A stretch of 39,417 nt of DNA from Shewanella sp. (lineage in GTDB: Bacteria > Pseudomonadota > Gammaproteobacteria > Enterobacterales > Shewanellaceae). Each line of letters begins with the position of its first letter. Position 1 is the first letter of the stretch. The notes beneath the pieces were generated by a model. It was given only the letters and a program-made list of their open reading frames with translations, searched no databases and had not been told where the DNA came from. The DNA is taken from assembly GCF_013214165.1 (NCBI RefSeq), contig NZ_JABSSM010000039.1:1-39417 (forward strand), given 5' to 3'. Made by a program: the position numbers and the translations under genes. Positions 34,181-39,417 of this stretch are shown in pieces.

Positions 34181-35593
34181 ATGCATGGTATTGAGGTTCA
34201 TAGGGCTTCGTTCCGGGATAACAGTGGTTTTATCTTCAGCAAGCAAGGTAGCTTGTATCGACAGGTTAACTCCTCATATAAAAAGGAATTTGATGCTTAT
34301 ATTGACAGTGGCCTGCATCAAGCACTTGTGGATAAAGGCTATATTGTCGACCATGAGGAGGTGAGCCTAGATGAGTATTACAGGGAGAACGTGTACAAGG
34401 TGATTAAACCCGTTTTTATTCCCTATCTGACCTATCCATATGAGTGGAGTTTCAGTCAGCTCCAAGATGCCGCGAAGCTGACCTTAGATATTCAATTATT
34501 AGCCTTAGATTTTGGCTTCACACTCAAAGATGCCAGTGCGTTTAATATTCAGTTTTACCAAGGTAGACCGGTTCTTATCGACACGCTTTCATTTACCCAA
34601 TATAGACAAGGTCCTTGGGTTGCATACCGTCAGTTTTGCCAACACTTTTTGGCACCCTTGTTGTTAAAAAAATACTGCGATCATCGATTGGGGCGTATGG
34701 CTGAACTCTATATCGACGGCATACCACTGGATCTGGCCAGTCGCTTATTGCCACTGCGTACCTGGTTTAGCTTCAATGCCTTGTCACATATTCATCTGCA
34801 TGCAAAAATGCAATCTCATTACGGCGCGAGTGGAGTCGGTGGCAGCCAGCGTATGGAGCAAATGAGTTCGAAAATGGACATCAGTAAACTAGGCGCGCTC
34901 ATCTCTAATTTAAAGTCCTATGTCGAAGGCTTGCTATGGTCATCGGCTAATACCGAGTGGGGGAACTATTATGCAAGTACCAACTACTCCCAAGCATCAA
35001 TGCAAGGTAAGCAAGACCTCATTGAAGGTTACCTTAAACAAATCGGCACACCCATCTCACTATTAGCTGACCTTGGCGCCAACAACGGACATTTTAGTCG
35101 TCTGGCCAGTCAGTATTCACAAAGGGTGGTGTCGTTCGACTTCGATGAGCTAGCGGTTGAACAGAATTATCTCCAGGCTAGGGCGGAAGGTGATACTAAG
35201 ATACTGCCCCTGGTGTTAGATCTGATTAATCCGTCCCCCTCGATAGGCTGGGGCAATGAGGAGCGTAACTCGTTTGTGAGCCGTGGGAAATTCGACGTGA
35301 TTATCGCCTTAGCGCTGATACATCACCTAGCGATAAGCAACAATGTGCCACTGAATAAAATCATTCGCTTGCTACACAAGTTAGTGACTGATTGCTTGAT
35401 CATCGAATTTATTCCCAAAAGTGATTCGCAAGTGGAGCATCTGCTATCAACCCGAGAAGATATATTTCCTGACTATCATGAGCAAGGCTTTGAGCTGGCT
35501 TTACAGGGATGCTTTACCATAGCGAGTAAAGACCAAGTGCCTCATTCCAATCGTACCCTGTACTGCCTTAAGCGGGAGTCGAGGTTAAGTTGA
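34181..35593 (+). CDS. NoeA-like class I SAM methyltransferase with kinase-fold-like N-terminal half
   Basis: 470 residues from the ATG at 34181. The C-terminal part holds a Rossmann methyltransferase with SAM motif I LADLGANNGHFS (295-306), acidic end of strand 2 VVSFDFDE and later DVIIALALIHHL. The N-terminal half matches, from memory, the rhizobial NoeA family (PYEWSFSQLQDAAKLTL at 86-102, then KDASAFNIQF at 116-125 and RPVLIDTLSF). Within it Asp117, Asn122 and Asp134 stand at the D-5-N-12-D spacing of APH-type kinases. FSKQGSLYRQVN could be an N-lobe start. NoeA was described as a host-specific nodulation protein whose substrate is unknown. The gene's 3' end overlaps the convergent sulfatase gene by 52 bases. 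Confidence 0.82.
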   Translation: MHGIEVHRASFRDNSGFIFSKQGSLYRQVNSSYKKEFDAYIDSGLHQALVDKGYIVDHEEVSLDEYYRENVYKVIKPVFIPYLTYPYEWSFSQLQDAAKLTLDIQLLALDFGFTLKDASAFNIQFYQGRPVLIDTLSFTQYRQGPWVAYRQFCQHFLAPLLLKKYCDHRLGRMAELYIDGIPLDLASRLLPLRTWFSFNALSHIHLHAKMQSHYGASGVGGSQRMEQMSSKMDISKLGALISNLKSYVEGLLWSSANTEWGNYYASTNYSQASMQGKQDLIEGYLKQIGTPISLLADLGANNGHFSRLASQYSQRVVSFDFDELAVEQNYLQARAEGDTKILPLVLDLINPSPSIGWGNEERNSFVSRGKFDVIIALALIHHLAISNNVPLNKIIRLLHKLVTDCLIIEFIPKSDSQVEHLLSTREDIFPDYHEQGFELALQGCFTIASKDQVPHSNRTLYCLKRESRLS

Positions 35594-37485
35594 GCGATAT
35601 CGTATCCCATATCTTTGAGGTGGGTGAATATCATGCCATACGCTAACCTAGGCTCTAGATCGACAGCTGGACAGCTGGCGGATTTAGCGTGAACCCTTTG
35701 GTATGAAGGTAAGGGATGATGAATATTGTTTATATCCACAGAGTACAAGATGCCACAATATGCCATAGAGATAGTACCCAGAGAGTAGAACGGTGGCATT
35801 AAATTAGTTGTAACCTTCCATTTTCCCGGATTGATTAATTGCTTGTTCGAAGTGCGCGCTATAAATATTGGATAGGCATCTTTACTTCGTGATAACAGGC
35901 TATGACCGTCCATCCACGGCGGTGGTGTGACTCCTAGATAGGACAAGACTGTTGGTGCTATATCCATACGCTGCGATGCCAGTGTTACTGAACCGGTATG
36001 TTCTTGATTTGGATAACGTATGATTAAGGGCAATGTTTTATTTATTTTATGCTCGTCACCATGATCGCTGCTGAAAATCAGCAGAGTATTATCCAGCTCC
36101 CCCAAGTCGTCTAACAGTTGATATATTTCTCGGCTATAAGCATCCCATTGATAGATAGCATTGTCATAATGGTCAGTCATCCAGTGGCGGGCTTGCTCCT
36201 TGGTCTGGGTGAAGACAGGCTTCTCATAATCAAATTTGCTCCCATGTGGACCCAGTAAATGAACGTTGGCGAAAAATGGTTTAGGAGCATGTAATATCTG
36301 GTGTTTTAATTGATTAATACGATCAATATCAGATAAATGGGATGGAACTCCAGCACCTTGATTAACTAATAGATGTGGATTAAGCATGGACGCATAGCCG
36401 CTCAGGTGTGCCAGACGTTGATAGAGCCGCTGCCAGTTGTCTTCGATAAACTGAACAGAGCTGGACCAACGTAAAAGAACGAAACTGCCAACAAAAGAAT
36501 AATTATTATTCAACAGTCTATGATTAGCGTAGTCAAACGCATTACGCATTTTTAGATCTTCTGAATCGATATAATGTCTCAGACTGATATCAATATTATA
36601 GTAACCTAACTCCTTCAGTATCCCTGGAAGATGTTGGAACATATCTTGTCCGGTAAAGGTATCTGGCCGGAAAATAACCTTGGTACGGGTTGGATGTTTG
36701 CCACTTAACAGCGAACCTACTGCGCCAGTAGTTTGGGCCGAGTTAGTCCAATGATTCTTGTAGAGCATACTTTCATGAGCAATGCTGTCCATAAATGGTG
36801 TCGTTACTCGCTCATAACCATAAATCGACATGTTATCGCTATTTACGCCGTCAGCAGCGAAGAAGATGATATTGGCTAAATCATCTTTTATTGGCGGAAG
36901 CTTTACTCCAGGTTCTGTTGAAAGTGGTTGATGATAGGATACAACCAGGGATAAAAATGAGAGACCCAGTAATACCAGCATCAGCTGAAATAGCTGTCTG
37001 ATATATCTGTGGATTATCCCGCCGCTGGCGTTTTCATGGGCTAGTTTACCCATGAAATAGATTAAAAATAGCGCAATCATCATCCAATAGTAACTCTGAG
37101 ACGCTAACGTTGACGCCGAATGAGAGGCGATACCGAACATGGTATAGGAGAAATTATCTAGCATTAAAAATGCCGTAAAGCTGAGGATGATAGCTGGGAT
37201 AACATAGGGAAGCTTGCCCACAATAACCCTAACTCCCCCCTTTTTGATAGAGAATATAACAGGTAACAAGCTCATTATACTGACGGCAGGTAAGGCGATT
37301 AATATCAGTGGTAAAGGAGAGTTGAAGAGTAAGGTCAGGTTTTCAGTTAGGGTCAAATAGCTCAACATGGAGGGTCTGGAGAGGAAGAATAACCATTCCA
37401 TTAAATAATAAAAATAACAAGTCAACCCGGTTAACACCAATAAGCTACCCAAGAGTCTGATGTTGTTACTTTGAGCTTGCTTCAT
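35542..37485 (-). CDS. Membrane-bound sulfatase-like hydrolase/transferase (alkaline-phosphatase superfamily)
   Basis: 647 residues: about five membrane helices (to about residue 185), then a periplasmic catalytic domain. Metal and active-site features: FFAADGVNSDNM (Asp212), TNSAQTTGAVGSLLSGKHPT (nucleophile Thr252 or Thr253; no Cys for formylglycine), HLLGPHGSKFDYEKP and LIFSSDHGDEH (Asp474, His475). A Thr nucleophile and the membrane anchor fit phosphoethanolamine- or glycerophosphate-transferases of the EptA/LtaS/OpgB type more than true sulfatases; the donor is not predictable. It is convergent and overlapping with the methyltransferase gene. Its promoter lies in 37486-37714. Confidence 0.85.
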   Translation of the reverse strand: MKQAQSNNIRLLGSLLVLTGLTCYFYYLMEWLFFLSRPSMLSYLTLTENLTLLFNSPLPLILIALPAVSIMSLLPVIFSIKKGGVRVIVGKLPYVIPAIILSFTAFLMLDNFSYTMFGIASHSASTLASQSYYWMMIALFLIYFMGKLAHENASGGIIHRYIRQLFQLMLVLLGLSFLSLVVSYHQPLSTEPGVKLPPIKDDLANIIFFAADGVNSDNMSIYGYERVTTPFMDSIAHESMLYKNHWTNSAQTTGAVGSLLSGKHPTRTKVIFRPDTFTGQDMFQHLPGILKELGYYNIDISLRHYIDSEDLKMRNAFDYANHRLLNNNYSFVGSFVLLRWSSSVQFIEDNWQRLYQRLAHLSGYASMLNPHLLVNQGAGVPSHLSDIDRINQLKHQILHAPKPFFANVHLLGPHGSKFDYEKPVFTQTKEQARHWMTDHYDNAIYQWDAYSREIYQLLDDLGELDNTLLIFSSDHGDEHKINKTLPLIIRYPNQEHTGSVTLASQRMDIAPTVLSYLGVTPPPWMDGHSLLSRSKDAYPIFIARTSNKQLINPGKWKVTTNLMPPFYSLGTISMAYCGILYSVDINNIHHPLPSYQRVHAKSASCPAVDLEPRLAYGMIFTHLKDMGYDIAQLNLDSRLRQYRVRLE

Positions 37486-37714
37486 TTAATCCCTTAATAT
37501 ATTGCCATATAGAGACATCAATATCTGTGCTTATTTAGCATACAAGTATAGTTGGATATCGAATGACAAGCTGACTATCGTCAATTTAAGCTGTTTTTCT
37601 GTATGCGTATTGCAGCGATTGCGGTCACTCATTTCGGTTTAATCCGATCACCTAAATCATCTTTTTCTCTAAATGGGGGAGCAGAGTAAACTTATGCTCT
37701 AAATCCATTTAGTC

Positions 37715-37773
37715 GTCGGCAGGCTGCTGTTTTTTAGGGGAGGAGCTAACGGGTAACAAGATTAGAATGGTGT
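37715..37773. repeat. Diverged direct repeat flanking the NoeA-like locus, right copy
   Basis: Same ends as the copy at 33581-33640 (GTCGGCAGGCT...TAACAAGATTAGAATGGTGT). It begins after CTAAATCCATTTAG, a palindrome at 37700-37713, and ends 16 bases before the stop of the sensor kinase gene at 37789. Confidence 0.7.
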
Positions 37774-37788
37774 CTTGGTTTTTTATAG

Positions 37789-39027
37789 TCAACTTGCTAC
37801 AAGTAAGCTATTAAATTTTATGATGAATTCAACACCTTTTTTTCTATTTGAAGAACATTGTATTGAACCCTTGAGTTGCAATGTCACTATGTTATATATA
37901 ATGCATAGACCTAAACCTTTACTACCCTTTTTTCTGTCAGTAGTAAATAATGGATCAAATACTCTTTCGATATTATTTTTTGAGATCCCACTACCATCAT
38001 CTTGATATATAATTGTAATGCCATCTCTGTTTTTTCTACATTCTATATTTATCTCTCCTGTCATGCGATTACTATATCCATGAATAATAGAATTAGTGAC
38101 TAGGTTGGTAATAATCTCAGATATAGCTTCAGGATATGAGTTGATATTTATATTTTCATCTGCGATAACCATTATTTTTAAATGGCTGCTACTTATCATT
38201 TCTTTCATGCTTGATAAAATGTTGATAATGTGTTCTTTTAAGTTGAAAGTCGTTGCCTTTTCATTGGTCTTGATGCCGGTTAAGTGTTTGAATCTTTTTA
38301 GTATTTTCGCTGTTTTGTTTAGGTTTGAATGAACTAGGTCAGTTATTTCAAATGTTGATAGTAAATAATCCTCAAAATCATCTTTATCCATGCTTCCAGA
38401 CTCATAGTCTTGTTTTAAATTTCTGGTTAAAGATTTCAAGTGAGTGATAGCCGTCACACCTACTCCTACCGGTGTGTTTATTTCATGTGCCATGCCTGAT
38501 AAAAGCTCCCTTAATGAAGTAACTCTTTCTGAAGCTACCAGTCTTTTATATAAAGAAATAGATTTCAAGTCAGCTTCGATTATTGATTTGAACTCTTTGA
38601 GTAAATTGATGTGGTCATCAGTATAAACTTTTTCTGCATTATTTAAAACGCATATTGTTCCAAAAGGAGTTTCGTCAGGTGAATTAATTGGTACGCCAAG
38701 GTAATTTATCATGTTTAATTTGGTGTCTGGATTGTTTTTCCATCTATTGCTCTTTAATGCATTCTTAACAAACAGCGTTTTTTGCGTCTTAATTACGTGC
38801 TCACAATATAGTCCTGAATTTAAAAAGACTTCATTATCGCCTTTTGTATAAGGATTACTTTCAGACTCACTACTTACAAAAACTTCGATTTTGTTTTTAT
38901 TTAGTCTCATAATTAATGCTGCAGGTATATCTAAAATTGATGATAGTAAATCAATAGTCTTTTGCCATTTTTTCAAGGTTTGATTCTCAATGTCAAACGT
39001 CATAAAACTATGTTCTTCTTCAATCAC
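37789..39027 (-). CDS. Orphan GAF-domain sensor histidine kinase
   Basis: 412 residues, strikingly AT-rich compared with neighbours. A GAF domain (about 20-155; GLYCEHVIKTQKTLFVKNA, FGTICVLN) precedes a short coiled coil, a dimerisation/phosphoacceptor helix with His181 in GMAHEINTPVG, and a HATPase domain: N-box N308..N312 (ITNLVTNSIIHG), G1 DDGSGI (343-348), FDPLFTT, G2 GSKGLGL (368-374). No membrane segment or receiver domain; no response regulator gene is adjacent. It should be a cytoplasmic kinase sensing a small ligand or redox state. GTG at 39027 is favoured because AGGGGG stands seven bases upstream; an ATG eight codons later is possible. Confidence 0.9.
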   Translation of the reverse strand: MIEEEHSFMTFDIENQTLKKWQKTIDLLSSILDIPAALIMRLNKNKIEVFVSSESESNPYTKGDNEVFLNSGLYCEHVIKTQKTLFVKNALKSNRWKNNPDTKLNMINYLGVPINSPDETPFGTICVLNNAEKVYTDDHINLLKEFKSIIEADLKSISLYKRLVASERVTSLRELLSGMAHEINTPVGVGVTAITHLKSLTRNLKQDYESGSMDKDDFEDYLLSTFEITDLVHSNLNKTAKILKRFKHLTGIKTNEKATTFNLKEHIINILSSMKEMISSSHLKIMVIADENININSYPEAISEIITNLVTNSIIHGYSNRMTGEINIECRKNRDGITIIYQDDGSGISKNNIERVFDPLFTTDRKKGSKGLGLCIIYNIVTLQLKGSIQCSSNRKKGVEFIIKFNSLLVAS

Positions 39028-39417
39028 TTATGGCCCCCTAGTCATCAAAAATGACAATAATATTGGTTCCTATACCAGCCTCACGCTCTCATTTAATACT
39101 AATAGACAATTGTGAGTATGCAAACTTTAGTGGGTTGCATTTTAATGCTATGTTTTATATGTTTATTTTTACTATTTTATCGCTTTTGTTTTGGCCGTGC
39201 CATATTCACCTTCCTGCGGGGTACTATCGAACTTGTAGGCTATCAGAGAGATTCTAGCGCATATGAATCGGCAGGTTTCATTGTTGGGAATCGGTGTTTT
39301 TCAAGGTAGTTGGCACTCTTTACTTAATTTTACGCTACATTTCTTACATCCGTTTCAGGCTCTTTATCTGGATTCAACATTACTGGGCCCACGGGCTCAC
39401 AGTTCCTGATGCCGTTA
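39028..39417. other. Right-edge region, at most one doubtful small gene
   Basis: A plus-strand frame from the ATG at 39118 to 39309 would encode about 63 residues with one strong hydrophobic helix (LVGCILMLCFICLFLLF) and a polar end. It has no ribosome site and may be chance in AT-rich DNA. Nothing recognisable lies in 39310-39417. Confidence 0.25.

Noticed and set aside
39118..39309. Small membrane protein at the right edge
   Set aside because: One hydrophobic helix in AT-rich DNA without a ribosome site; not enough to call a gene.
1..39417. tRNA genes, CRISPR arrays, prophage genes, complete insertion sequences
   Set aside because: Looked for and not seen; the only repeats are those listed, none with regular CRISPR spacing, and no transposase or integrase frame occurs.

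Overview
The window reads as chromosome of a marine gammaproteobacterium, most likely Shewanella or a close relative. This rests on gene content and order (DUF3630-like/srkA/dsbA, ytfK-like, zapB, SYLF, S9 peptidase, tandem YihG-like acyltransferases, comM) and on protein similarity recalled from family knowledge; no search was run. Most of it is ordinary, moderately AT-rich housekeeping sequence with well-formed terminators. It is interrupted by three accessory stretches: the tail of an rRNA operon (1-0.9 kb), a repeat and cassette-like patch (11.3-13.6 kb), and a small glycan- or envelope-type locus followed by an AT-rich sensor kinase (33.2-39.4 kb).

Layout. 1-72 is the 3' end of a 5S rRNA. 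It is followed by a terminator and by two near-identical copies of a terminator-plus-spacer block separated by decayed 5S-tail fragments. On the minus strand come manC and manB (GDP-mannose supply), a BamA/TamA-like outer-membrane barrel protein, and a ThrE-type exporter. On the plus strand follow a MAPEG protein, the radical-SAM protein YgiQ and a secreted protein of unknown function. Then comes the 11.3-13.6 kb patch: three copies of a repeat whose central hairpin changes sequence but keeps its pairing, a 169-bp inverted-repeat element, an AT-rich orphan gene with a HEPN RNase motif, and the 3' end of a group II intron. After it are a SYLF protein, an S9 peptidase and a YgbA-like protein (all minus), then an acidic membrane-anchored protein, a small lipoprotein, and the DUF3630-like gene overlapping srkA, followed by dsbA (periplasmic disulfide bond formation).

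Between 20.6 and 26.1 kb are a hairpin-rich intergenic region with a minus-strand terminator and possible small RNA, a YtfK-like gene, zapB, an outer-membrane beta-barrel, an orphan lipase-like hydrolase and ilvE. From 26.1 to 30.3 kb are a lipoprotein, two acyltransferase paralogues and comM (all minus). From 30.4 to 33.2 kb is a compact electrophile/aldehyde stress module: a NemR-type regulator that keeps the redox cysteine, a YqhD aldehyde reductase and a DJ-1/PfpI protein. The same 20-bp sequence containing a TAGAC/GTCTA palindrome lies in front of both nemR and yqhD.

The most interesting locus is 33.6-37.8 kb. A small exported protein (mature N-terminus YLDPGTGS), a NoeA-like methyltransferase and a membrane-bound sulfatase-like enzyme lie between two diverged 60-bp direct repeats. 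The N-terminal half of the methyltransferase shows an aminoglycoside-phosphotransferase-like catalytic-loop spacing (D-5-N-12-D), identical to that of SrkA in this same window. This suggests an unrecognised kinase-fold/methyltransferase fusion.
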